Source: Saururus chinensis (lineage: Eukaryota > Streptophyta > Magnoliopsida > Piperales > Saururaceae). From it: DNA of 64,000 nt. Positions within the stretch are counted from its first letter, which is position 1. Each line of letters starts with the position of its first letter. The notes beneath the pieces are model-generated. The model saw only the letters and a program-made list of their open reading frames with translations, had not been told where the DNA came from and searched no databases. Below, one piece after another: positions 11,000-25,589 of this stretch. The position numbers and the translations under genes were made by a program. The stretch is taken from NCBI GenBank assembly GCA_035235625.1, contig CP141150.1, positions 14,636,330 to 14,700,329 on the forward strand, read 5' to 3'.

Positions 11000-12554
11000 A
11001 GAAGAAAGAAGTTATTTTCTTGGGTTTATTTTGAATTTAATTGGAAAACATTTGTGTCTAGCTTAATCCATCAAGTTACCATACTCATTGTTGTTATTTT
11101 TTATGTAATTCTTTGTATTAAGAAAGTAAGCCCTACCCTAGAACCTACAATTATATCGGGCTATGTGCCAACTTTTTGGACTGCTGACCTTCACTTAACA
11201 TTTTAGATGAGCTTGAGCCTTGTCAAATTCATTTTTGGGTTCATTTCACTTATTGGGTTTACTTATTCTTTTGTTGGGCCTCTTTCAAGCTCACTTACTC
11301 ACCCTAGGTATAACTAATAACATTGGTCATTTTCCTATTTGGGGTGGGTTGAGATTTGGAAGGCTTTGGATAGCTTTACCCCCTCTCAAGAAGGGAAAGT
11401 TTAATCTAAGGTAAATAACTCAAATCTCTCTATGTTTTCTTTTAACTTTCACCTATAATCCTATGTTGTTCTCCTCTTGAATTAAATTCTAGGTTTTCCT
11501 CTTCTCAAGTTCATACTTTTACTAATGTTTTGAAATTGTTGATTCGGATTCTTATTTCTATAATTGCGATTTTTGTTTTGGGTATGAGAGGATGTAAATC
11601 TACATGCTATTAGTGATTTTGAGTCTCTATTTGTTGGAAAAATGAGATTTTTATTTAGAGCTAATGTAACCTAATTTGTTAGGTAGGAATTCATTGAGCT
11701 TAGGAGAAAAATGAATGATCTACAATTTGATTTGAGATAAGGGGTTTTTGTTTGATGAGGTTTTACTTGCATTAACACTATGTTTCTGGGTGAAATCATG
11801 TTCTTGAAGTTTATAGATTTGTAAACTTAAATATTCTTAAATAGGTAATTTAATAGTGTTTTGACTTGAAAATGCATGAGTTATGTTAGTTCAATTATCT
11901 CTATAGCCTATATGATGTTTATGTGAAGTTTGATGAATTTTTATGAAGTTTTGAAAGGAAACTAAATCCATTTTGTTTATGAAAATCATATTGTTTTCGT
12001 GTTTCTGGGCATGATCGATTGATCATCCTGTTGGGCCGACCAATTGGCAACATGGGGTTTTCAAAAATTAGTTATGCCGATTGATTGGCCATGAATAAAA
12101 TGACTAGTATGTTTATTTTAAACTTGATTTTGGTGAGTCATTCATGATATTTACTTGACACTAGTAGAGTATGATCATGTAAAAGTAGGAGTACTTGCGC
12201 ACACACGATGTTATGCATAGACCATGTTTCATGTACTTTAGATTATTTATTAACATGGCCATTTATGTTTACGCACACTTATGCTTACATGATCTCATTA
12301 GCCACGTGTGGACCATGTCTTATGCATGATAAGGCTATTTAGTATGTCTACTTATACTTGCATGTACTTAACATTGTTTGCGTATGAATTATATTACAAT
12401 CACCATGAAAAAGGGTTTGTTAAACCATGATTAACCGTGATTAGCCATTGTGTGTCATAGTTTTTTAGATTAGCAGTATCAAGGACGTAAATAAATTGGT
12501 TTTCTGTTCAATGGGCAGGTTTTCTGTCTAAAAGGGCAGTGTTTTCCGTTCTTG
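11000..12554 (+). mobile_element. Gypsy-like LTR fragment, same family as the 5.8-kb LTR
   Basis: Landmarks follow the same order as in the 5.8-9.2 kb LTR: a short open leader, an AAGG.AA motif, a CGATTGATC-type palindromic segment near 12015, long ATG/CATG-rich stretches, and the GATTAGCC...GGTTTTC segment near 12430-12530. It stops abruptly at 12554, where a different LTR-like start (TGTAGCACCCCG) begins. The left boundary is approximate. It is a broken, old fragment. Confidence 0.5.
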
Positions 12555-12873
12555 TAGCACCCCGACTTTTAAAATTACTTTAAAGGTCAGAGTGACGCCA
12601 ATTTGAAATAAAAATATGGGCCAAGATCTACCATGTACAGAAGAGTAACTATTCATTAATTTACGCAATTACAAAACAAAGTTTATCATGCCTTAACAAA
12701 ATCAAAGCAGTGCAATGTACATAGTTAATACATAACAAAATGACTTGACAAAATAAATCCAAAACATAGATTTTGAAGCTCTACAGGCTATCTTCATTAA
12801 CGTCAACTCCATTGTTCGGACCTGCAACGTCTAAGGGTGGGTGAGTATAATTATTCTGAGTAGATAGAATTAA
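12555..12873 (+). mobile_element. LTR-like terminus, TGTAGCACCCCG
   Basis: TGTAGCACCCCGACTTTTAA is typical of one end of many plant gypsy LTRs. The segment ends in a GGTGAGTATAA-type motif and is then cut by the fold-back element starting at 12874. Only a fragment is present. Confidence 0.4.
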
Positions 12874-13150
12874 GGGAAAATTATTTAAATAATAATTTTT
12901 AAAAAATATATTTACCAAATCAAACCACTTTGGGAAATATTTTCCAAATTGGTGTTGTTTTTCGCCACGCTGGCGCTAGGCAAACCACTCGCGCCTACAT
13001 GACTTTTTTTTAAAAAATTTATATGATTTCGTCCTTTGGAGGGATGAAATCAGGTTTAAGTTGATTTTGTCCTTTCAAAGGACAGAATCAGTTTATAACA
13101 GTTAACCCGATTTCGTCCTTTAAAAGGACGAAATCACCTTAAGGCGATTT
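12874..13150 (+). mobile_element. Truncated fold-back element, Mutator-like family
   Basis: The first 150 bp match both terminal arms of the complete relative at 15993-16823 (start GGGAAAATTATTTAAATAAT; inner landmarks TTTGGGAAATATTTTCC and GCCACGC.GGCGC). The opposite terminal arm is missing, so this is half an element. Its inner part carries three hairpins, listed separately. It has no coding capacity. Confidence 0.65.
13025..13135 (+). repeat. Three successive 27-bp hairpins
   Basis: Palindromic units lie at 13025-13051, 13063-13089 and 13109-13135. The third is perfect: 12-bp arms GATTTCGTCCTT and AAGGACGAAATC around a 3-base loop. The first has two arm mismatches and the second one. Related arms recur in the 16-kb relative near 16139 and 16662. 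Confidence 0.85.
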
Positions 13151-14139
13151 ATGTGTGTGACATAAACAAACTGAGAAAAATAAAGTGTATTTAACTCATA
13201 ATTAAGTTACAAGATTTATTATCCACTTTTAAACAAAATAAGCACAATTTTGCTCAAATTAACCTGCCTAATTTCAATGTATTCTAACAAGAATTTTATA
13301 ATTTATATGTGAAAACCCAACTAGGGAAAAACCATATGATACTATATCCAAATCAACTATGCACTTTGTACACATGAAGTTATAGAATTATCAATTACAA
13401 AGACAAATTATTCATTTTTTTCTTCAAATGGCTAGTTCTCCACACCACTCTTGAATTCTGAATCAACCACTCATTGGTCATTTACTAACTATAGCTTGAT
13501 CTTCTTCTCTTTTGTGCTCTTTAATAAAAGTAGATCGTTTATCTCCTCCTTGGAATGAAAGATCTATTCTCTTGATCTTTTCAGCAACAATCTTCAGCAA
13601 ACACTATATCTCACATATGTTTTTGTGCTCTCGTCTCACTTCTAATTACTTTTTTTATTTATGGTTGAGATTTTCTCATTCTAGAAGATAACTATTTCAA
13701 AACTCCATTAGAGCAACTCCACATAAGCTCTTTAGGTTTTGTAAGTCTTCTCTTTTCCTCTATCACATTCTAATCTTTTTTTATAGGTGCTCTCAAGTCT
13801 TAAAAGGAATAAGACTCCAACTATGGAGGTGACAAGGTGGGAGAGGGGCGTCACCAATTGGGGAGAGTCTAGCCAAATGAGAGTTGGAACTGGGAAGAGA
13901 ATGTTGTGTCATGTGATTTAAATGATACCTCTATCTTTTAAGATTGTTGATCTAAAATTCAGCAGTGAGAGGGTACTTAGTAGAGGGATTATGTACTTAA
14001 GTTAATAAATTTTTCCCCCCACTATATACTACATGCAAATGAGTGTCATGTTGTCTTACATACCAACTATTAATTGCCTTAACTAATCTTAAAATATTTT
14101 ATATCCAAAGCCACTGGTTGTGCAAAATTATAAAATCAT
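13151..14139. other. Intergenic, nothing recognised
   Basis: AT-rich DNA without supported genes or clear repeats. Confidence 0.4.
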
Positions 14140-14244
14140 TACTCCCTCCTAAAATAAGTGTCTTATTTTATTTTTTTAAACAAATTAAAATTAATTTATT
14201 TTTAATTAAATAAATGGGACATTTATTGTGGGACATAGATAGTA
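14140..14244. mobile_element. Stowaway-like MITE, about 105 bp
   Basis: It starts TACTCCCTCC and ends in the complement of TACTATCTATGTCCCAC, with TA at each edge as expected for Tc1/mariner-type insertion. The ends are imperfect inverted repeats and there is no coding capacity. Confidence 0.6.
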
Positions 14245-14507
14245 TATTAAAAGATTAAATATTAAATAAACAATGATCTGATTACTTGGAAAAATGGTCT
14301 TAACATCTAAGCTCATGAATTTGAGCCATTAGGCTTAGGTTAAATCACAAACTATGAATAGTAAGCCCTGTTATCCGAATCGGCTTAAATTTCATTCAAC
14401 CATGGCCCTCACTATATGTCAACCCTTTGTGACCATGCATGTGATCTATGCATTACAAAGATCTTGGTATTACTAGTCTTAGCCTAAAAGATGTTGCATC
14501 TATCATA

Positions 14508-14652
14508 TACGCCCTTTGTCCCATATTAATTGTTTAGATTAGAAAACCAAACTAAATAAAATATTAATTATTTGGATTAATAACTAAAATGAACTATTTT
14601 TTATTCATGTTAATTTTCTCATTCAGACAATTAATATGATACAAAGAGAGTA
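14508..14652. mobile_element. Stowaway-like MITE, 145 bp
   Basis: The left end TACGCCCTTTGTCCCATATT and the reverse complement of the right end (TACTCTCTTTGTATCATATT) match for about 27 bp. TA borders are present. It is non-coding. Confidence 0.75.
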
Positions 14653-14676
14653 TTGCATTATCTCTTTATGAAAATA

Positions 14677-14807
14677 TACTCTCTCCGTCCCATTCTAATA
14701 GCTTTATATGGTTCTTCAAAATGAAATAAAATTGATTCATTTAAAAAAACATAATTAGTTCATTTTGAAAAAAAAAATAGAGCTAATAATGTGGGACAAA
14801 CATAGTA
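14677..14807. mobile_element. Stowaway-like MITE, 131 bp
   Basis: The left end TACTCTCTCCGTCCCATTCT pairs with a right end whose complement is TACTATGTTTGTCCCACATT. An inner inverted pair (TTCAAAATGAA and TTCATTTTGAA) strengthens the fold-back. TA borders are present. Confidence 0.75.
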
Positions 14808-15825
14808 TATAGCTAATCTGTCTTTGACCAAAGCCTCATCCATGCCTGGAATCTGGTTATTATTTTCTCCATCTGGTGCATGGATCTCCCTCCATAGTAA
14901 GGCTATTTGCCTAGTTTTCAAGAGAAGACAAATGAGCAAAGAGGCGGGCATTTAGGCTCTCACACTCGTTGCTAGGCAAACTTAGACACAAATTTGTTTT
15001 TAAGTTCTCTTTTTTTTTTCCTACTCTCATTTAAAACTTAAACAATAATCTCATACAAACAACAAACATATGTACTAGGCAAGGAAACTAATAAGAAAAG
15101 AAACCTTAACAGAAACAAGAAACACTCTAAATAGCAAATACTGTTAAACGTATGTCAATTTATAATTAAATATGTTAAAAATTGATGAAAAACATAGTAC
15201 AAGCTCAAGTATGCATACAAGGATTCCAATATTACATAGATATATCTAATTGTAAAATTTTCCTTATTCCAAAAATTAGATAAAAAAAGTCTATTTATAC
15301 ATGGGTGATACAACCAAACAAGAGTAAAAACAACTATAAAATTATTATTTATAACAAACAAGTACACTTAATGGATGTAATGATTTCATAGCTTTTTTAG
15401 TCACAAATAAAAATTGTTTAAAAAAAAATCCAAAGTGAAATACAAGTCTTATATTAGAGTCTTGTTAGTAAGTGCCCGACATGCTCCAGGGAGCATGCAA
15501 CAAGCGCAAATGAGCCTCACAATTTCAATTGCATGGCCTATGATACTCATGGGGCGGGCATGTGACGTGAGCCCTCATATCACAATTCTATGGCTCGCAA
15601 CATGTTGGGGGCATATTTTTGATATGCAACCCAATTTGTATTAATTTTTTCCATTACATTATTATGAATCTGTTAAAAATTAAGAAGCTTTTATCAACCA
15701 TTTGAATTCTTGTTTATGAAACATATCTGAATTTGTTAAAAGTTAAGAAGCTTTGATCATCAATTTGGATTTTTGTTGATGAAACATATCAAGACATCTA
15801 GTTAAATAATTCTTTTACTCCTATC
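14808..15825. other. Intergenic, nothing recognised
   Basis: AT-rich DNA. The phrase TGTTAAAAnTTAAGAAGCTTT with TTGATGAAACATATC-type flanks recurs near 15670 and 15735, a small diverged duplication. No gene is seen. Confidence 0.4.
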
Positions 15826-15916
15826 CCACATTAATATCTCCCTTTGTTTTTTAAAATTGATTGTCTTTAAAAAATCAAATGAAGATATTAATGTGGGAGA
15901 GGGGATGGAGGGAGTA
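15826..15916. mobile_element. Stowaway-like MITE, 91 bp
   Basis: The left end TACTCCTATCCCACATTAAT pairs with the right end, whose complement is TACTCCCTCCATCCCCTCTC followed by CCACATTAATATC. TA borders are present and it is non-coding. Confidence 0.7.
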
Positions 15917-15992
15917 CCTTATAAGAAAATTTTGTTGGAATTTAACACGCATTTTAATATAAGTTTAGGGAACATTTCATTTGGATTTTAAA

Positions 15993-16823
15993 GGGAAATT
16001 TATTTAAATAATAATTTTTAAAAAATTATTTACGAATTTAGACTGGGAAATATTTTCCAAAGTGATGTTTTTTGTCATGCATGTGTCAGCCAAGCAGCTA
16101 CCGCCTGCGTGGCTTTTTTTAAAAAATCTTTTTTTTATTTCATCCTTTAGAAGTAGAATGACGAAATCAATATTTTTCTCTTCCCTCTCTTCACTCTCTC
16201 TCTCCTCTCCCTCTCTCTCTTCACTCTCTCTCCTCTCCTCTATCTCTCCTCTCTCTCTCCTCACTCTCTCCATTCTCTCTCCTCTTTCTCTCTCCACTCT
16301 CTCTCTCTCCTCGTTCTCTCTCTTCTATCTCTCCACTCTCTTTCTTCTCTCCTCTTTCTCTCTCTATTCACTGTCTCTCTCTCCTCTTTCTCTCCCTTCT
16401 TTATCTCTCTCTCTCCTCTCTCTCATCTTTCTCTCTCTTCTCTCTCGCTCCACTCTCTCTCTTCTCTCTCGCTCCACTCTCTCTCTTCTCTCCTCTTTCT
16501 CTCTCTATTCACTCTCTCTCTTATTTCTCTATTCACTCTCTCTCCTTTTTCCCTTCTCTCTCTCCTCTTTAAGAGAATGAATAGAAAGAGAAAGAGAAGA
16601 AAGAGTGGAGTGAGAGAGAGAGGGGAGAGAAGAGAGAAAGTGGAGTGAGAGAAGTAACTGATTTCGTCCTTCTAAAGGATGAAATAAAAAAAAAAATTAA
16701 AGCAGGTGCTAGCCAATTGGCGCCTGCGTGGCAAAAAACAACACCACTATGAGAAATATTTCTCAAAGTGATCTAAATTGATAAATAATTTTTTTAAAAA
16801 ATTATTATTTAAATAAATTTCCC
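15993..16823. mobile_element. Non-autonomous fold-back transposon, Mutator-like, 831 bp
   Basis: Terminal inverted repeats of about 190 bp match at roughly 80%: both begin GGGAAATTTATTTAAATAAT and include a GGGAAATATTTTCC-like segment and a CGCCTGCGTGGC-like GC motif. The flanks are GATTTTAAA (15984-15992) and AATTTTAAA (16824-16832), a 9-bp duplication with one difference. A 9-bp duplication with long terminal repeats is characteristic of Mutator-like elements. No transposase is encoded. The core is a long pyrimidine tract (about 16180-16570) that switches to a purine tract (16571-16655), so the fold-back continues into the core with unequal arms. A truncated relative lies at 12874. Confidence 0.75.
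16180..16655. repeat. Polypyrimidine to polypurine microsatellite core
   Basis: About 390 bases of almost pure C/T (CTCTCT, CCTCTTTCTC and CACTCTC variants) are followed directly by about 85 bases of almost pure A/G. The purine part is an imperfect reverse complement of the pyrimidine part. Open frames across it are low complexity and not genes. Confidence 0.9.
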
Positions 16824-16832
16824 AATTTTAAA

Positions 16833-17768
16833 ATACTTTTTTTTCCTAAATTAATAACTATTAATATCTTCATTTGGTCCAATTTAAGTGGTTGGGTACT
16901 TAAAAAAGATTATCATGAGCTTATTTTCCCAACTTTTAGATGTAGGTTCACCATTCAATAAAAACTACTATGTTTCTAAATTTAACTATTAATAAGGAAC
17001 AAAGGGAGTATTTGTCAACAAGTACACCAGTTTCCAAAATAAATTTATGGGAAACGCATTTCTAACATTGAGAGCAGGTTTTTATGTTCTGCAATCAATT
17101 TATATCAGAACATGATTAAGTGTTAAGACTTTTCACCTTTCAAGGAAAACTGTTGAGAAACTAAAGACAGTGAAAGGTAAGTTCTGTGAGGGATATGTTA
17201 GACAGAACAAAGCCTTTGGATCAAATCTACTCATACACCAACTCAAGTCTCATGGTGTCTCCAAGAAATGGAGATTTTGTTGCTAACTCTTAAGCTTGAG
17301 AATGACTAAGATTATTCTGAAGCAGCTTTTGGGAGAAGAAAGAACCCCCAGTTGCTTTCATGGCTAAGATTGATTTAGCTTAATTACTTCAACATGACTT
17401 GGCTTCGTTAAAATTTATCCACAATGTTATTGAACCAGCTTGTAAATGATGAAGCCAGAACAATATTTTAAATTGGCCGGAGAAACTCTGCATTGCAGTC
17501 TTTTTAACCGAAAGGTGGCCTTTCAAGATGACTGAATTGACCATGTCCATAGACTAGGACGCACCCAAGAGCAAAACCAAACCAAGTTTCAAATAAATAT
17601 CTAACTTCGAATCAAATTACTCAAGGGACCAAACATCATTTGCAATGCTGAACCTAGAAGGAGATCTCAACAGGTCCATATTCCGTGGACATCTATATGA
17701 TGACCCCAATATATGTCAAATTGTCCAGTGGAAAATTTCCAATTCTTTTATATTTACTTCTAACTGCA
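16833..17768. other. Intergenic and MCM4 3' flank
   Basis: The segment ending near 17010 has a right-hand MITE-like terminus (ACAAAGGGAGTA) without a clear partner. The remainder, up to the MCM4 stop codon, presumably includes the 3' UTR. No other gene is seen. Confidence 0.5.
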
Positions 17769-22070
<4,302 letters not shown>

Positions 22071-22173
22071 GGCCGGAGAAACGATGGGCGAGGAAGAAGC
22101 AGACGGAGAAGGGGGAGGCAAGCGGACGGCGAACGGAAGGAGGAAATGGGAGGGAAGTTGGCATTTGGTGGGA

Positions 22174-22202
22174 AGGCGGGAGATGGCCAGACTTTTCCCG
22201 CC
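22174..22202 (-). promoter_or_regulatory. E2F-type sites in the MCM4 promoter
   Basis: TTTCCCGCC at 22194-22202 matches the E2F consensus TTTSSCGC. A second, weaker GGCGGGA lies at 22175-22181 in the opposite orientation. They sit about 105-132 bp upstream of the MCM4 ATG. MCM genes are established E2F targets at the G1/S transition in plants and animals, so S-phase control is expected. Binding itself is inferred from sequence. Confidence 0.7.
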
Positions 22203-22205
22203 AAA

Positions 22206-24352
22206 TGTGACAACCCGGGCTGACGTCTTTTAACAGCCGGGTTGAAACGGTCCCATTCCAAAAACCTCTAATTTTTATAGTACGGATGCATATAACCGCC
22301 CCTCCCCCCTCTTTTGTTTATGTGCATACGTGCAAGAGTGTCTCCACCCCTATTCCATTATTTTCTCTAGCTCCATCTATAATATCTTTAACTTTAATTT
22401 AATTTAATTATTTTTAATTATATGATATTATGTGGTTTTGTTTAAATTGTTGATTTGATTAAATTTTGAGGTAAAGAGTTAGTAATTATGGTTTTAATAA
22501 GATTAAATTATATTTTTATAAATTTTTGTATCAAACTTAATTTATCTAGTTTTTATGTGATTTTATTATAATTTTTCTTAAATTTAGGGTGTGGACCCCG
22601 TCGTGAGCCCTATGTCCACATTGGATGGCGTGTAACACACATGACTCCTAAACCTTAATTATTTTATATTAGTAAGTTTTTAATTAATTAAACTCATTTT
22701 TAACTCTAAAATAATCTTAATTAGTGTTTTTACCCTATTTTATAACCCAATAATTTATAAATATAGCCTAAATACTTACTATTTAAGGAAAATCCTAGCA
22801 ATTTGCCCATTTAGGGAAGGGTTGTACAAGGGAGAAATAGGTGCTCTACCACTATTTTCCAACACAAAAAAATGAATTAAATTGTGTTTTCTAGCCCTAA
22901 TCACCCAAAATATTTGATTTTACTTCTAATCCTCTTTATCTTTATTTCCCCCAAATTCATTCTTGATTTCTTTTATTAAAATTCTTAATTTTAATTTCAA
23001 TTTCAAACCTTAAATGGGTGATTTTCGTTTTTAACTAAAGAAAATTATAAATCTACCTATTTTCAAGTTGATTTGAGCTTATTAGTTTATTTTAATTAAG
23101 TCTTTAACCAAAATCTTAATTTTTGGGTAGGATTTCTTAAAAATTAATATTTTTTTGTAGATCTAAGGACTTCATAGAGGTAAGGGGATTTCATCTCGTA
23201 TGGTTTTATCCATTTGATTGCATACTTGTAGGTTTATATGGGTTTTTGCTTCATTTTGAACTTTAGCAGTGATTTGTTAAAAATATGTTATTTATGGTTA
23301 TTTTCTTATGATTAAGCATGAAAATAATTAGATCTATATATTCTAGGGTTATATTTTGATATTATGATGTTCTATAGTGATTTTAAAATTTATCTTGAAT
23401 TTTTGTTTATTTTCAGTTTAAATTTCGGAAGGTTGAAGATGAACTAGGAAATGGGCAAAAAGTAAACTGTGTAGGGTATTCAAATGGGCCAACTGGGCGT
23501 TCAAATGGTTAGTTTGACCGATCAGTGGCTGATCAAATGCTAATGCACCAAAACTATGATTTAGCCTACTTTTGAGTAATTTTGGTCATTTCTTGTTCTC
23601 TTCTCGTGGATCTAACTCTTCATGATTAAAATGACTTATGATTACTTATAAATGTTGTTGTAATTGCATAGGGATCATCTTTGAATTATGATTTACCTCA
23701 AGCATAATTTAGGTTATACTTGTTTAATTCTAGTATGATATTCTTCTTGTTGTAAATCTATGTTTGTTGACTCCTTCATAATTTCTTAATGATTCCAATA
23801 GGTCTTAGCCATGATTATGTATATATGCTTACACATGTCCTATCAATTTTAGGTGAATCATGGTTCTCATGTCCTAGCTTAAGTTTGGTTATGCCTATGC
23901 TTGTCTAGGTATAGTAGAATGTATTACTTGTCTTAAACTTAGATTTCGATGCTTTCATCATGTTTACTCCATGAATTCTAGTAGGGTAGGACCATGATAA
24001 ATTTATGGAGGCTTGCATATATAACATTGATTTTAGTTTGTTCATACTTCACATGTCTTAGCTTAGGTTTGAACACTACCACTTAAGTATACTCTTGCGT
24101 AGATATGTATGCTTTTATTTGACACAAATGGACCATGTTTCTTACATATGGACTGATTTGAACATGTTTCCTTATGTTTAGACTAATTTATCATTTGCTG
24201 GTGTATGCATCATGTGACATGCATCATGAAAATGATTTATAAATAAGATTAATTGTGATTAGTTGTGATTGATCAATTTGATGACATTGGATGTTAGATT
24301 AATCATTTGAAAGCTTATCGAATCGGCTTTGAGTTCGAAAGGATATGGTTTT
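22206..24352 (+). mobile_element. Gypsy-like LTR fragment upstream of MCM4
   Basis: A candidate LTR start, TGTGACAACCCGG, lies only three bases beyond the E2F box. From about 22430 the sequence follows the landmarks of the 5.8-kb LTR: the GGGTGTGGACCCC.TCGTGAGCCC segment, a leader ending in an AGGTAAG.GGATTT motif, a TTCAAATGG.C...CCGATC segment near 23510, and the GATTAATTGTGATTAG...TCGAAAGGAT region near 24250. It ends where another LTR of the family begins. An inverted repeat, CAACCCGG...CCGGGTTG, occupies 22211-22245. It is broken and old; the exact left end is inferred. Confidence 0.5.
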
Positions 24353-25580
24353 TGTAAGATCCCTAAACCCTAAGCCGATTTATTTAATTTATTTAGTTGT
24401 TACTATGTTGTTTAGTGTTAATTTGGTCGATTTTGACTTATTTTCAAATTTAAGGTGGTTAACTAAGGTTTTAATCAAATTTTCTTCACTTTGATGGTTT
24501 TTATGTTAAAATAAGTCAATGCAATTTTTTTAGAATTTTTACAATTTTTGACTATTTTCCCCAAAAGTTAGGGAGCAGGACCCACCATGGGCCCCACGTT
24601 CGCAAATTAGGATGATGGGTCTTACAAGACCCTAAAAACACCTTGTGATAGTAATTAAGGGTTTCAAAATTTTTAGACTTCATTTTGGGCTTAAAATGAA
24701 CAAATTTTCTATTTTTAGTATTAAATTCTATTTGTACCCCACATTCTCATTAGGTCTACCCCAATACCTTATAAATTGAATGGCACAGCCACATTCCAAA
24801 ATGGGAAGGGCTGAGATTTGGAGCTTAGGAGGCCCTAATCCTCATTTTCAAAGAAGGAAAGACGATTAAGGTAAAGATTAACATAATTTTCCACTAATTA
24901 CATAGGGTTTCTCCTAAACTTTCTAAATCTCATTTTTTACCACATATTAATCTTGATTTTTACCCTTAAAGCTTTTGATTTTGACCCCATTTCAAACTTC
25001 CAAGGAATGGATTTTCGTTTTTGAACTAAATAAACCATAGATCTACAAGTTTTCAAGTGATTTAGACATTTTAAGCGGATTAATACAAGTATTAACAAAA
25101 TCCTATTGTGGGTAGGAATTTGAAGGAGTTGGAGAGTCAATTTCAAGTCAAAAAACTCACTGAAGGTAAGGGATTTCTCTTCAAATAGGTCTGTGTTTTC
25201 GGATTTGAGTTTTGGTAAAGCTTTAAGTGGGTTTGCATGAAGTTGAGCTTTAATGGCGAATTAAAAAAAACTTAATTTTTCTTGTGATTTCTTCATTTTT
25301 TGTTGATAAATGGCTAGATTTACTGTTTTCAAGGCTTAGATTTCAGTATGATGATGTTTGGGAGTGAGATTTGAAGGTTTAAGATGGATATGTGTATTTT
25401 CGGTTTTGGGTTTGAAAGGAAGAAGACAAACCAGAACTGTAGTTCTGACGTTCAAACAGCCCTGCAAGGCGTTCAAACGGCAACATTGCAGTTTTGGCCA
25501 TTTTGGTTATTTTGCTCATTTTTATATTTTTCTTCTTAAGTACTATTTCTTATGATTATGATGAGTAATTTATGTTTTTC
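24353..25580 (+). mobile_element. Gypsy-like LTR fragment, left half of an inverted pair
   Basis: The start TGTAAGATCCCTAAACCCTA is nearly identical to the start of the 5.8-kb LTR, and similarity continues over the leader, TATA region and CGTTCAAACGGC segment. It breaks off near 25580, about one third of the way through the LTR, where the oppositely oriented copy begins. It is a fossil fragment. Confidence 0.65.
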
Positions 25581-25589
25581 TTCTTAAGG

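Noticed and set aside
16062-16580. 172-codon Leu/Ser-rich open frame on the plus strand
   Set aside because: It lies on the C/T-only tract of a fold-back transposon; long frames are expected there by composition, and the protein is pure low complexity.
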